DNA from: Bradyrhizobium sp. WSM3983
Lineage (GTDB): Bacteria; Pseudomonadota; Alphaproteobacteria; Rhizobiales; Xanthobacteraceae
DNA length: 64,000 bases
Assembly: GCF_000473045.1 (NCBI RefSeq)
Contig: NZ_AXAY01000003.1
Span: 1 to 64,000 of the forward strand
Reading direction: 5' to 3'
Shown: in pieces, positions 1 to 8,586 of the stretch
Numbering within the stretch: the first letter of the stretch is position 1
Layout: each line of letters opens with the position of its first letter
The notes under the pieces: generated by a model
What the model saw: only the letters and a program-made list of their open reading frames with translations
Told to the model about the DNA's origin: nothing
Database searches by the model: none
Position numbers and translations under genes: made by a program

Positions 1-90
1 CTGCCGTTGCGACAATGAGCGAACGCACACATCCACCTTGTCCTTGGCCACGTCGATACCGGCGACAACGACATCGTTTTGTGCCATCAT
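1..90 (-). CDS. IS110-family transposase, N-terminal fragment cut by window edge
   Basis: The reverse strand encodes 30 residues starting MMAQNDVVVAGIDVAKDKVD and running off the left edge. The hydrophobic strand followed by GIDVAKDKVDV is the hallmark start of IS110/IS1111 DEDD transposases, in which the first Asp is a catalytic metal ligand. A good ribosome binding site (GGAAGGGAGTGG) lies just upstream; the start may be either of two tandem ATG codons (90 or 87). These enzymes move the element by a RuvC-like, site-specific mechanism. Whether the gene is intact cannot be told from here. Confidence 0.8.
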   Translation of the reverse strand, partial: MMAQNDVVVAGIDVAKDKVDVCVRSLSQRQ

Positions 91-303
91 CCACTCCCTT
101 CCTTGCTCGGTTCGGGCTCAAAGCCCATGCAACTGTTCGGGTTGAGGAAGACACCGGATCTGTCCCTCGCTCCCCGACAGGCTCAAGGCCTTCGAGCACG
201 AACGGGCTCAGATCCAGCGACGGGCGGTTGGTCAGAACCGCCCGTTCGCACATTCTGGCAGATTTTCCGGACACAAGAGCGCGACATAAGCCGTCAAACC
301 ACT

Positions 304-415
304 GCGCGGGAAGGCCGGATGTTTGGCTTCACCTGTATGCCGCTGTGCAGCTCTTCGTAGCGCATCTTCGCACAGTGGACCGCGGGTGCCAGCCGGCACC
401 CGGCCTTCCCTGCGC
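304..415. repeat. Hairpin-forming dispersed repeat downstream of the IS110 fragment
   Basis: Arms gcgcgggaaggccggatg (304-321) and its near-complement at 397-415 form an imperfect inverted repeat around a loop of about 75 nt. The surrounding 250-600 resembles, from memory, a non-coding segment that recurs in Bradyrhizobium genomes and yields spurious ORFs with GKAGCRLAP-like strings. A second perfect 10-bp inverted repeat sits at 220-229/236-245. I see no credible gene between 91 and 725. Copy number cannot be judged from this window. Confidence 0.45.
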
Positions 416-725
416 CCTCGTCAACTTCGACGGCGGCAAGTGCCGCAAAGCTCGGGCACCGACGTGCCGCGAGGACTGAAAGCGTGTCCGCAATTGCAGA
501 TGCCAATGGGACGATGAAGCTTACGCACGTCTTGCTTGCGGGAGGCTTGCCGGAGAGATCCAAACGATGCGGCACTTGGACGCAAAGCGACACCTAAGGT
601 TGTCGCCCAGAATCGCAGTAATGAATTGTAACAATGTTTCTGTGCTGGCATGAGGCCAGCCCCTGCCTTGCGACCCGGCAATGATTGACGGACGTCCAGG
701 ACCGCCGAGCCGTCAGGAATTCCCC

Positions 726-2795
726 ATGGTGTCCACCTATTTTGGCTATAGCTACGTCGCGCGCAATCTCGCACAGACCCTGACGCGGGTGGCGCAGCAA
801 TCGGACGTATCGCGCGATGCCGCCTATTACAAAGCCAACATCGGCAAGGTGCACACCGTTGACGATCTGATGAACGACTATCGCCTGTATCATTACGTCA
901 CGAAAGCCTATGGCCTGGAAGACATGGCCTATGCCAAGGCTTTCATGAAAAAAGTGCTGCAAAGCAATCTCTCGGACGCAAAGAGCTTTGCCAACACGCT
1001 GATCGACAAGCGCTACCGCGATTTTGCCGCGGCATTTTCCTTCGGTGGCGGTGAAACGAAGGTTGCGCAATCGGGCGACCAGACCGACGATATCATCGAC
1101 CTGTACACGGCGGCCATGAAGAGCAATGTCGATGCCGTCGCCGCCGATACGAGCTACTACAACGCCACGATCGGCAGCGTGACCAGTGCCGACCAGCTTC
1201 TCAACGACGATCGCCTTCGCAACTACGTCGCCTCGGCATTCGGGATCGATCAAAGCAAATGGCCGCGTGACACGATCAAGCAGGTCCTGTCCAGCGATCC
1301 ATCCGATCCGAACAGCTACGTCAACGTCACGTTCTCGTCTCAGCTGAATGGCCTGAACGCCCAGCTTGCGCAAGCCAAATCAGATGCAACCGACGCCAGT
1401 TCGAAGATCGCCGACTACACGGCGCAACTGTCGCAGCCCGGCGCCGACGTCAATCAGCTGAATGTGCAGATATTGGTCGAAAGATATCGCCTGCAGTCGG
1501 CCGTGAGCAGCATCTCCAGCACCAACGACGCCATCACGACGTCCGGACGGTTCATGAATCTGGCCGGCGCGTTCGAGTTTTCCGCCGACGGATCGCTTCC
1601 ACCGGGGACACCTGCGCAGACTGCCGCAAATCTCACCAGCACGACCCAGAGCTTTGACGACAGCAAGTCGGCCGTCTATGCGGCGGCAAGCCCGTTGCAG
1701 GAAGCCCTGGTCATCGGGCAATTCAGAAAATTCATCCCCAATGTGACGTCACTCCAGACGCTCGTGTCCACGCCGGGCGCGTATAATTTTGCACTGGCGG
1801 CCGTCGGCCTCGATCCCACACAAGTCTCGCAGTCCACTGTGAAGGCTGTCCTTGAAAGCGACCTCAACGATCCCAAGAGCTACGTCTATACGCTCAAGGA
1901 CGATCGATACGTCAAGCTCGCGCGCGCGTTCAACTTTGACGCAAAAGGCAATCTGACGACGCCCCTGGCGGCGCAGGATTCGGCGGAAGTCCTCGATATT
2001 GCGAAGGATTACGTTATTGCGAAACTGAAATCTGCAAGCAAGCAGGACCAGGCGAAAGTCAAGGCTCAAGCGCAGAAGGACGCGACGGACTATCAACAAT
2101 CGATCGGCGACATCAGCAGCGTTTCCGACCTGCTCGCAAACAAGAAGATGGTCGACTTCATTCTGGTCGCCAAGGGTCTGGACCCCGCGAAAGTGACCAC
2201 CGCCTATCTGAAGAAGATCTTCGCCTCTGATCTGAACGATCCCAAGAGCTTCGCAAACACGGAGAGCGATCCTCGCTTTGCCGAGATCGCAGCATCGTTC
2301 AATTTTGACAGCAAGGGCAACGTCGCGCGTCTTCCGATGATCGGTCCGCAAAAGCGCGATCAATTCCTGGCAACGCAAAAGAACTATCTCGAGCAAAGCC
2401 TGGAGCAGCAGCAGGGCGATACGAATCCCGGAGTCCGCCTTGCGCTGTATTTCCAGCGCAAGGCCGGGGAAATCACCTCCGCCTATGACATCCTTGCCGA
2501 CAAGGCTCTTTCGGAGGTGTTCAGGACCACCTACGATTTGCCTGACCAGATGGCTTCAATGCAGATCGATCAGCAAGCCAAGATCGTGGAAAAATACCTC
2601 AATCTTAGAGATCTCGGGGATCCCACGAAAGTTGCGAAGCTGCTGAGCCGCTTCTCGGCCATGTATGACGCGAAGAACGCCAGTCAGACCTACTCGCCCG
2701 TGCTCGACCTCTTTCAGGGATCGAGTTCAGGGACATCAGGCTTCAGTGAATCGACATATTTGGCCATGGCAAAAATGCGCGCCAGCCCGTGGTGA
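726..2795 (+). CDS. DUF1217-repeat protein (689 aa)
   Basis: This large soluble protein is built from repeated DUF1217 units. Four are easy to see, starting near residues 33, 142, 330 and 453, with a weaker fifth near 574. Each follows the pattern YY..NIG.V.S.DDLL.D.RL..YV...GLD, then K.VL.SDL.DPKS..NT..D.R, then A.AFNF. Unit 2 is interrupted by a likely coiled coil (about residues 210-275). No signal peptide or membrane segment is visible. ATG 726 (MVSTYFGYS) is preferred to an in-frame start 45 nt upstream because AGGAAT lies just before it and the DUF1217 pattern begins there. DUF1217 proteins occur in rhizobial flagellar gene sets, but no flagellar gene is near, so the role is unknown. 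It stands alone beside the IS110 fragment. Confidence 0.85.
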   Translation: MVSTYFGYSYVARNLAQTLTRVAQQSDVSRDAAYYKANIGKVHTVDDLMNDYRLYHYVTKAYGLEDMAYAKAFMKKVLQSNLSDAKSFANTLIDKRYRDFAAAFSFGGGETKVAQSGDQTDDIIDLYTAAMKSNVDAVAADTSYYNATIGSVTSADQLLNDDRLRNYVASAFGIDQSKWPRDTIKQVLSSDPSDPNSYVNVTFSSQLNGLNAQLAQAKSDATDASSKIADYTAQLSQPGADVNQLNVQILVERYRLQSAVSSISSTNDAITTSGRFMNLAGAFEFSADGSLPPGTPAQTAANLTSTTQSFDDSKSAVYAAASPLQEALVIGQFRKFIPNVTSLQTLVSTPGAYNFALAAVGLDPTQVSQSTVKAVLESDLNDPKSYVYTLKDDRYVKLARAFNFDAKGNLTTPLAAQDSAEVLDIAKDYVIAKLKSASKQDQAKVKAQAQKDATDYQQSIGDISSVSDLLANKKMVDFILVAKGLDPAKVTTAYLKKIFASDLNDPKSFANTESDPRFAEIAASFNFDSKGNVARLPMIGPQKRDQFLATQKNYLEQSLEQQQGDTNPGVRLALYFQRKAGEITSAYDILADKALSEVFRTTYDLPDQMASMQIDQQAKIVEKYLNLRDLGDPTKVAKLLSRFSAMYDAKNASQTYSPVLDLFQGSSSGTSGFSESTYLAMAKMRASPW

Positions 2796-2878
2796 TGGCT
2801 CGACGTATCCGCTGCGACGGCACAACAGGAAGGCCTGACGGTTGATGCGGATGGATCGTGGCGCCTTGCAGACGACGT

Positions 2879-2912
2879 GCCGTGAGAATGCTGAGGCATG
2901 TCCTCTCACGGC
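2879..2912. terminator. Possible terminator hairpin
   Basis: GCCGTGAGA (2879-2887) and TCTCACGGC (2904-2912) are a perfect 9-bp inverted repeat with a 16-nt loop. It lies between the convergent DUF1217 gene and PPC-domain gene. There is no T-tract, so termination is only suggested. The rest of the 254-nt gap shows nothing else. Confidence 0.4.
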
Positions 2913-3049
2913 TCGAATGAAGAACGATGAAGCCTTCGGCCAAAGCCACATCAAGCCGCGTCGGCCGGCCTGGCCCGTCGAGCGATTTCCGCGCGGCGCA
3001 GGCAGGTTGATCGTCCGATTGGCCTTCCGCGCCATTGCGGGGGCGGAGG

Positions 3050-3910
3050 CTACTCCAAGACCTCCAGTACCAGCTCCATCGTCATCAGCACGGGATTGTC
3101 GCCGCGGACCAGGCGGCCCTCGGCGATGCCGCCGGTGTAGTCGATCAGGGCGACGTCGAGCGCAGCCTCCGGCACGCCGGACGTGGCAGGCGCAATCGTC
3201 CCGGCGGTTATCGCGAGCTCCGTGGCAAACGGGTCGGTCACGCCGCCATGGGTGAAACGCGCGCCGATGGTCGAACCGACGCCGCCATGGATTTTTGCGC
3301 GCGCAATGCCATGAGCCTTGCAAAAGGCTTCGAGGCAACCGGCAAAATCCTGGTTGGGCCGCAGCCGCAGCGCAAAGGAGCGGCTGGCCGTGCGCGCGCC
3401 GGTGCTCGCGGCGGCGACCGGCCCGAACAGCTGGAAATTGGTCTCGGGGTCGGGCTCCGCCGTGAACATCGCGCCATCGATGCCGAAGGCCTGAACCTCG
3501 AACGGCTCGGCGACGACAGTCTCGTCCGGCAGCATGTGGCCGCCGCTCGCCTTGCCGTCCGCCTCGGTCCACAGCCCGTGGCAATGAAAGAACGGCGCAC
3601 CGTCGCGCATGCCGAGCGTCATGCTGCCGAGCCTGGTGCGCGTCACGCCCGCGGGCCGGTACGTATCGCTGTAGAAGGCCGCGTTCGCGCCGGTCTTCGA
3701 CAGCGCCGGCATCACGTAACCGAACGAACCGAGCGCGCCGTGGCCGAAATTCAGCACGCCGCCGGCAAAACCTTCCGCCGCGAAACCGCGCCGCGCTGCT
3801 TCGAGCAGCGGCAGCCCCGCTTGAAGCGTGAACGCGAAGGCGCGCCCCCTCGCTTCCACCCATTGGATGCGCTCAGTGACGGGCGCGCCCGGCTGCTTGA
3901 TACTCCGCAT
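3050..3910 (-). CDS. PPC/DUF296-domain protein, duplicated domain (286 aa)
   Basis: The protein carries two PPC (DUF296, PCC) folds in tandem. The first, about residues 40-165, has the typical FFHCHG...GGHMLPDETVV core. The second, about 175-286, has the parallel IHGGVGSTIGARFTHGG segment and ends ALIDYTGGIAEGRLVRG. PPC domains form trimers; stand-alone bacterial versions have no settled biochemical role, and there is no AT-hook here. The gene begins 9 nt after the stop of the upstream acyl-CoA synthetase gene on the same strand, so the two are almost certainly one operon and may act in one acyl-CoA pathway (inference). No signal peptide is visible. Confidence 0.8.
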   Translation of the reverse strand: MRSIKQPGAPVTERIQWVEARGRAFAFTLQAGLPLLEAARRGFAAEGFAGGVLNFGHGALGSFGYVMPALSKTGANAAFYSDTYRPAGVTRTRLGSMTLGMRDGAPFFHCHGLWTEADGKASGGHMLPDETVVAEPFEVQAFGIDGAMFTAEPDPETNFQLFGPVAAASTGARTASRSFALRLRPNQDFAGCLEAFCKAHGIARAKIHGGVGSTIGARFTHGGVTDPFATELAITAGTIAPATSGVPEAALDVALIDYTGGIAEGRLVRGDNPVLMTMELVLEVLE

Positions 3911-3919
3911 GACCCGCGC

Positions 3920-5527
3920 TCAGCCCGTCTTGGTCTTGTCGAGATCGAGCAGCCCGCGCGCCTCGAGCTCGTCGCGCACCATGCGCTTCGGCACCTTGCC
4001 ATAGCCGGATTTCGGCAGCGCCTCCCAGAAGAAGAACCGCTTCGGCATCTTGTAGCGCGGTACCTTCGGCAGCAGGAATGCCGCCATCTCGGCTTCGCTC
4101 ACGGGCTTCGCGCCGTCGCGCGCAACGCAGACGGCGATTCCCACCTCGCCCCAGGTCGCATCGGGCACGCCGAGCACGGCGACCTCACCGACCGCAGGAT
4201 GCGTCAAGATCTTCTCCTCGATCTCGCGCGGATAGATGTTGGAGCCGCCGGAGATGTACATGTCTGAGGCGCGGCCCGTGATGTAGACAAACCCCTCCTC
4301 GTCCATATGCCCGAGATCGCCGGTGCGGAACCAGCCGTTGCGGAACGCCTTCGCATTGGCTTCGGGATTATCGTAGTAGCCGGCGAGCACGGCGGGCCCG
4401 ATCACGCAGATCTCACCGCTCTGGTTGGCCTTGAGCTCGCGGCCCTCGTCGTCCTGGATCGAGACCTGCATGCCGGTGCGCTCAAAGCCGCAGGTGCCGA
4501 TTTTCGCATGAGGGCCGTCCTCGGGATCGTGCAGCGCCGCCGGCAGCACGGTGATGTTGCCGGTGACCTCGCCGAGACCAAAATACTGCACGATGATCTT
4601 GCCGAGCTTCTTCAGCGCCGCCTTCTGGTCCTCGCGATACATCGGCGCGCCGGCATAGATGACGTGGCGCAGCGAGGAATGATCGTATTTGTCGGCGGCG
4701 GGATGCTCGACCATCATCTTCAAAATCGTCGGCACCGTGAAGAGATTGCATACCCGATGCGCAGCGATCAGGCGGAACGCCTCGTCGATGTCGAACTTCT
4801 CGGTCGGCAGCAGCACGGTGCAGACGCCGCGCGCGGTCTGCACCAGCTGATGCACGCCGGCGCCATGCGACAGCGGCGCCACCACCAGCGACGCATCGGC
4901 CTCCGTCACACCAGGCGTGAGGTCAGCGAGATGATTGGTGACGACAAAGCCCATCTGGCCGTGTGTCAGCACCGCAGCCTTGGAGCGGCCCGTCGTGCCC
5001 GAGGTGAAGAAGAACCAGCAGGGATCGTCGTGCTCGACGGCAACGTTCTCGACCACTTGACCTGCCTGCGAGGCGACAGCGTCGGCCACCGACCTCTCGC
5101 CGAACGAGGCCTTGCCGTCGATGCTCCAGGTGAATTCCAGCGCGCCGCCGTTCACAGCCGCCGCGTGCTCGGGAAAATCGACATGGCACAGAAACGCCTT
5201 CGCGCCGGAGGCCTGCGCGAGGTAGGCCACCTCGTCGGGCATCAGGCGGAAATTGGTGGGCACCCAGACCGCGCCGAGCCGGAACGCCGCAAACATCGAG
5301 AAGAACATCTCGTCGCCATTCTTGGAATGGACGAGGATGCGGTCGCCCTTGACGATTCCGCGCGCGGCAAGTGCCGCCGCCAGCGCGGAGACCTGCGCAT
5401 CGATCTCGCGCCAGGTCCAGGATTTGTCACCCCAGACGAAACCTGGGCGCGATCCATGCCGCCGCGCATTCTGGGTCAACATATAAGCGAGATTCATGAC
5501 GCGGCGGGACATGCGGAGCGGCTGCAT
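3920..5527 (-). CDS. Acyl-CoA synthetase (AMP-dependent synthetase/ligase), 535 aa
   Basis: This ANL-superfamily enzyme adenylates a carboxylic acid and transfers it to CoA. The ATP-binding P-loop FTSGTTGRSK starts near residue 173. Downstream are the YFGLGEVTG motif, the GYYDNPEA...GWFRTGDLG hinge and a C-terminal PKSGYGKVPKRMV segment with the catalytic lysine. Length is normal for the family. ATG 5527 has AGAGGAAG just upstream; an internal ATG at residue 11 is possible. The acid is not evident; overall style resembles fatty-acid or aromatic-acid CoA ligases. It is the first gene of a two-gene unit with the PPC-domain gene. Confidence 0.92.
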   Translation of the reverse strand: MQPLRMSRRVMNLAYMLTQNARRHGSRPGFVWGDKSWTWREIDAQVSALAAALAARGIVKGDRILVHSKNGDEMFFSMFAAFRLGAVWVPTNFRLMPDEVAYLAQASGAKAFLCHVDFPEHAAAVNGGALEFTWSIDGKASFGERSVADAVASQAGQVVENVAVEHDDPCWFFFTSGTTGRSKAAVLTHGQMGFVVTNHLADLTPGVTEADASLVVAPLSHGAGVHQLVQTARGVCTVLLPTEKFDIDEAFRLIAAHRVCNLFTVPTILKMMVEHPAADKYDHSSLRHVIYAGAPMYREDQKAALKKLGKIIVQYFGLGEVTGNITVLPAALHDPEDGPHAKIGTCGFERTGMQVSIQDDEGRELKANQSGEICVIGPAVLAGYYDNPEANAKAFRNGWFRTGDLGHMDEEGFVYITGRASDMYISGGSNIYPREIEEKILTHPAVGEVAVLGVPDATWGEVGIAVCVARDGAKPVSEAEMAAFLLPKVPRYKMPKRFFFWEALPKSGYGKVPKRMVRDELEARGLLDLDKTKTG

Positions 5528-5705
5528 GGGGCTTCCTCTTCGACGGCAGACGGCGCGCTCGCCGTCCGATTATTGCGGCCCATTTATCGTCATCAAGAGC
5601 GGCCTCGCAAGGCCGCTAACCGGGTGTCATCCATGCGCGCGTTCAAGGAATTTTAAACATGATCGGCGCAACCTGCATCAGTTCTCGCATACAGAGTGCC
5701 GCATC

Positions 5706-6020
5706 ATGGTCAAAGCGCCCGTCGTTTTCCTGCTCACGCTGGCGCTGACCGGGTGTGCTGTGGCCCCGCAAGCGCATCTCACCTCCGATCCAGCCTTCAG
5801 GCCCGCGCGCTACGCCTGGGATGGCGCCGGAGAGGATCCCGATCGGCAGCGTTCCATTCCCGAGCCCGCGCGCGCAACTCGCATGGCTGCCCGGCCCGAG
5901 CGCGACGGCATCGACGCCGAGCAGGACGCCAAGGTCAATCGCTCGCTGGTCATCTGCCAGGGCTGCCTCCGCCCGCAACAACAGCCGGAAGATTCGCGGC
6001 TCGCCAAGGCGGCGGATTGA
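5706..6020 (+). CDS. Small lipoprotein (104 aa)
   Basis: MVKAPVVFLLTLALTGCAVA is a lipoprotein signal peptide with lipobox LTGC (Cys at residue 17). The mature part is short, polar and Arg/Pro-rich, with a CQGC pair near residue 83. No domain is recognised. The export signal and clean coding frame make a real gene likely. It probably attaches to the inner or outer membrane. It lies about 90 nt upstream of the frameshifted DUF3828 gene on the same strand. Confidence 0.7.
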   Translation: MVKAPVVFLLTLALTGCAVAPQAHLTSDPAFRPARYAWDGAGEDPDRQRSIPEPARATRMAARPERDGIDAEQDAKVNRSLVICQGCLRPQQQPEDSRLAKAAD

Positions 6021-6111
6021 ACCGAACGGCTGTTGTGCCGGTCTACTGAGATACCTCGCCGACATGGCCATTCCGGCCTATCGTCGCGTGCCATCATCTC
6101 AGGGACGATCC

Positions 6112-6628
6112 ATGCTCACCCGCCGCAGCCTCATCGCCGCCTCTCTCTTCGCAGCCATCACGCCCGCCTTCGCTCAGGCGCCGGCCCCCAACGACCCCGC
6201 AGGCCATTCTGACTGCGATTTACACCCGCGCTGCCAAGGGCAAGGGCGATGGCGGCGCCGCCTTCGTCACCGAAAACAAGGCGGCCAAAGCAAAATATCT
6301 CTCCAAGGCACTGATCGCGCTGTGGGCCAAAGCGGACGCGCATACGCCGAAGGGCGACGTCGGGCCGATCGATTTCGATCCTGTCACCAATTCGCAGGAA
6401 CCCGACGTGAAGTCGTTCAAGGTTGACGCGGAGAAGGCGGAGGCCGACAAGGCGAGGCTCGCGGTGACCATCACCGGCCACCGCAACGACCGCAAACCCG
6501 CCGACCAGATCGTGCGTTACGACTTCGTGCGCGAGGCCAACAGCTGGAAGATCGACGACATCAAGGGCTCCTCCGACGGCGAGGCCTGGTCGATCCGCAA
6601 GGTGCTGACGGATGCGCTGAAGAGCTGA
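6112..6628 (+). pseudogene. DUF3828 exported protein gene, broken by a +1 frameshift
   Basis: ATG 6112 opens a signal peptide (MLTRRSLIAASLFAAITPA) and runs well through codon 30 (...PNDPA at 6199-6201). From there the original frame becomes Arg/His-rich nonsense, while the +1 frame is open from 6203 to the stop at 6628. It reads AILTAIYTRAAKGKGDG and ends IVRYDFVREANSWKIDDIKG, a typical DUF3828 C-terminus. One extra G in the GG at 6202-6203 explains the break. Removing it gives a ~171-aa exported protein. The change may be a real recent mutation or a sequence error. The remaining code shows no further damage. Confidence 0.8.
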
Positions 6629-6639
6629 CCGGAGACATC

Positions 6640-6915
6640 ATGAGCGACGTCATCAACAACAGGGCGCATCACCGCTACGAACTCGAGGTGGAGGGCCACC
6701 TCGCGACCGAGCATTACAAGCTCGACGGCAATGTCATCACGTTCGAGCATACCGATGTGCCGAAGGAACTCGGCGGCAAAGGCGTCGGCTCAAAACTGGT
6801 GCAAGGCGCGCTCGACCAGGTCCGCGCTAGCGGCCTGAAGCTGATCCCGCAATGCCCGTTCGTGAAGGCGTGGATCGAGAAGCATCCGGACTATGCGGAT
6901 CTTGTGAAGAGATGA
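6640..6915 (+). CDS. Small GNAT-type N-acetyltransferase (YidJ/CG-type, 91 aa)
   Basis: Only the core of a GCN5-related acetyltransferase is present, as in the PF14542 family. The strand-turn ITFEHTDVPKEL is followed by the acetyl-CoA pyrophosphate-binding loop GGKGVGSKLVQGAL (about residues 46-60) and the terminal PQCPFVKAWIEKHPDYADL. The substrate is unknown; family members are short single-domain proteins. It starts 11 nt after the DUF3828 frame ends, so the two are probably co-transcribed. A closely related paralogue lies at 8587-8874. Confidence 0.88.
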   Translation: MSDVINNRAHHRYELEVEGHLATEHYKLDGNVITFEHTDVPKELGGKGVGSKLVQGALDQVRASGLKLIPQCPFVKAWIEKHPDYADLVKR

Positions 6916-6920
6916 GAGCA

Positions 6921-6950
6921 CAGGCCCGCCGCCCGTACCTGGCGGGCCTG
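6921..6950. terminator. Bidirectional terminator hairpin
   Basis: CAGGCCCGCC (6921-6930) and GGCGGGCCTG (6941-6950) are a perfect 10-bp GC-rich inverted repeat with a 10-nt loop. It lies between the convergent GNAT gene and SPW-repeat gene. No clear T-tract follows on either strand. Confidence 0.6.
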
Positions 6951-6964
6951 CCGATATCTACGGC

Positions 6965-7363
6965 TTATTGACCGTGCCTCAGCATATCCTGGTCGCTCAG
7001 ATCCCAGTCCTGCCAGAGCTGGAGCACCCCGAGCAGCACCACCACCGCGCCGAGACTCGTGTGGTAGAGGCGGAGAAAGCCTTCACCGGAATAGCCGAGG
7101 GCATAGGGCGAGGCGATGAGCCACAGTCCGACGACGATCGTCGTCACCTCTTGCCACCGCTGCAACGCTACATATTCGAGCTGGCTAAGGCCAAATACGA
7201 CCAAGCCGATGGCGACCGTGTTCAAGACGACCATCTGATGTCCGGCCGTCACCGCTTCGTCGTGGATGGGAAACCATGGCGAGGCGGCGATCAGGGCGCC
7301 GAGCAGCATGCCGCACCAATCTTCCCATGTTCGATGAGTATTCAAGAAACCAAAGTCCGACAT
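6965..7363 (-). CDS. SPW-repeat membrane protein (132 aa)
   Basis: The protein has four hydrophobic segments arranged as two related halves, each with the SPW-type motif: AASPWF near residue 27 and IASPYALGY near residue 83. This matches the SPW repeat family (PF03779) of small inner-membrane proteins of unknown function. The N-terminus has THRTWEDW before the first membrane span, as is common in the family. A strong AGGAGGGT ribosome binding site lies just before ATG 7363. The gene is a single unit, convergent with the GNAT gene. Confidence 0.88.
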   Translation of the reverse strand: MSDFGFLNTHRTWEDWCGMLLGALIAASPWFPIHDEAVTAGHQMVVLNTVAIGLVVFGLSQLEYVALQRWQEVTTIVVGLWLIASPYALGYSGEGFLRLYHTSLGAVVVLLGVLQLWQDWDLSDQDMLRHGQ

Positions 7364-7546
7364 CGTACCCTCCTACAAAAGAGGCATACGTCAGCGGCTG
7401 GCGACCATGACACTCCGAATGTCTAGCGACCCGCCGGCCGCATTCGGGCGTATGTCCTGATGAAGGACGTGGGAACCACCTTGGAACTTGCAAGAGCGGC
7501 CTTGAGGATTATTTGGAGTCGCGGCGCGATGCTAACTCTTTCGGCG

Positions 7547-8482
7547 CTACAGCGCGCCCAGCTTCTGGAGCGCATCGCGCGCCGTCGGCAGGCCCGGTTT
7601 CAATTCCAGCGCCTTCTTGAAATCGGCAATCGCACCCTGCTTGTCGCCGAGCCGCATCCTGGCCTGGCCGCGATTGTTCCAGGAGAGCACGTCGGTCGGA
7701 TCGTATAGCAGGGCCTTGTCGTAATCGGCGAGGCCGCCCTTGTTGTCGCCGAGGTAAAGCCGGATCATGCCGCGATTACGCCAGCCGCGCGCATCGGTCG
7801 GTGCGACGCGGATCGCCTCGCCATAGTCGGCGGCGGCGCGGTCGAGCTGCTCGCTGTCGCGATAGACGTTGCCGCGGTCGATATAAGCGAGCAGATCGGG
7901 CGCGAGCTTGATCCGCATGGTGTAGTCGGCGAGCGCATGCGCGGTGTCGTGCTTGCGGGCATAGACGTAGCCGCGATTGGCATAGGCCATGGCATAGCTG
8001 GGATCGCGCTTGATCGCGGCGTCGAAATCGGCAAGGGCGCCGTCGATGTCGCCCTTGTTGTAGCGAGACTCGCCGCGGTTGCTGTAGGCCATCGCCAGCG
8101 ACGGATCGAGCTTGATGGCCTGGTCGTACTCGGCAATGGCGCGATCATAGTCGTGCTTGAAGCTGTAGACGCGGCCGCGATTGTTGAAGGCGCAGGCGTA
8201 GGTCGGATCGAGGCGCACCGCTTCGTCGAGGTCGGACAGCGCCGCATCGAGTTCGCGCTTCTCGGTCAAGCCATGCCCGCGGTTGCAATAGGCGCCGGCG
8301 AGCCTCGGGCCGGTCTCGCTCGTGGTATCGATCACGGTCGAGCAGGCCTTCACCCGCTCGTCCGGCGTGCTGGCCAGTCCCACACAGGCCTCCCAGGCCG
8401 GACCGCCTTCGGCTGCGGCCGGGACGGGCGCTGTCAAGACGCCTACGACGAGCAAGGCTATGAGGCTGAGCGGGACACGCAT
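7547..8482 (-). CDS. Exported TPR-repeat protein (311 aa)
   Basis: A signal peptide (MRVPLSLIALLVVGVLTAPV, cleavage after AAA) leads into an almost continuous array of tetratricopeptide repeats. About seven 34-residue units are visible, with phrases such as YCNRGHGLTEK, AFNNRGRVYSFK, AYSNRGESRYNKGD and SWNNRGQARMRLGD. Such proteins are periplasmic scaffolds for protein-protein contacts; the partner is unknown. The gene is a single unit, with about 180 nt to the next gene downstream. Confidence 0.9.
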   Translation of the reverse strand: MRVPLSLIALLVVGVLTAPVPAAAEGGPAWEACVGLASTPDERVKACSTVIDTTSETGPRLAGAYCNRGHGLTEKRELDAALSDLDEAVRLDPTYACAFNNRGRVYSFKHDYDRAIAEYDQAIKLDPSLAMAYSNRGESRYNKGDIDGALADFDAAIKRDPSYAMAYANRGYVYARKHDTAHALADYTMRIKLAPDLLAYIDRGNVYRDSEQLDRAAADYGEAIRVAPTDARGWRNRGMIRLYLGDNKGGLADYDKALLYDPTDVLSWNNRGQARMRLGDKQGAIADFKKALELKPGLPTARDALQKLGAL

Positions 8483-8586
8483 TTTGCAGATATCTCCCCT
8501 GCGGCAACCTCCCTTGGTCGTACCTTGGCAAGGCAGGGTTCAGGCGCCTAGATCAGGGAATAAGCATCGCTTCGGAAGGATCAGGG

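Noticed and set aside
3035-4267. Plus-strand open frame of ~410 codons opposite the PPC gene and synthetase end
   Set aside because: Its sequence is Arg/Gln/His-rich with no domain; the PPC and ligase motifs lie on the other strand.
4307-5656. Long plus-strand open frame opposite the acyl-CoA synthetase gene
   Set aside because: High-GC codon bias keeps the antisense frame open. The minus strand has clear ANL motifs, while the plus frame has none.
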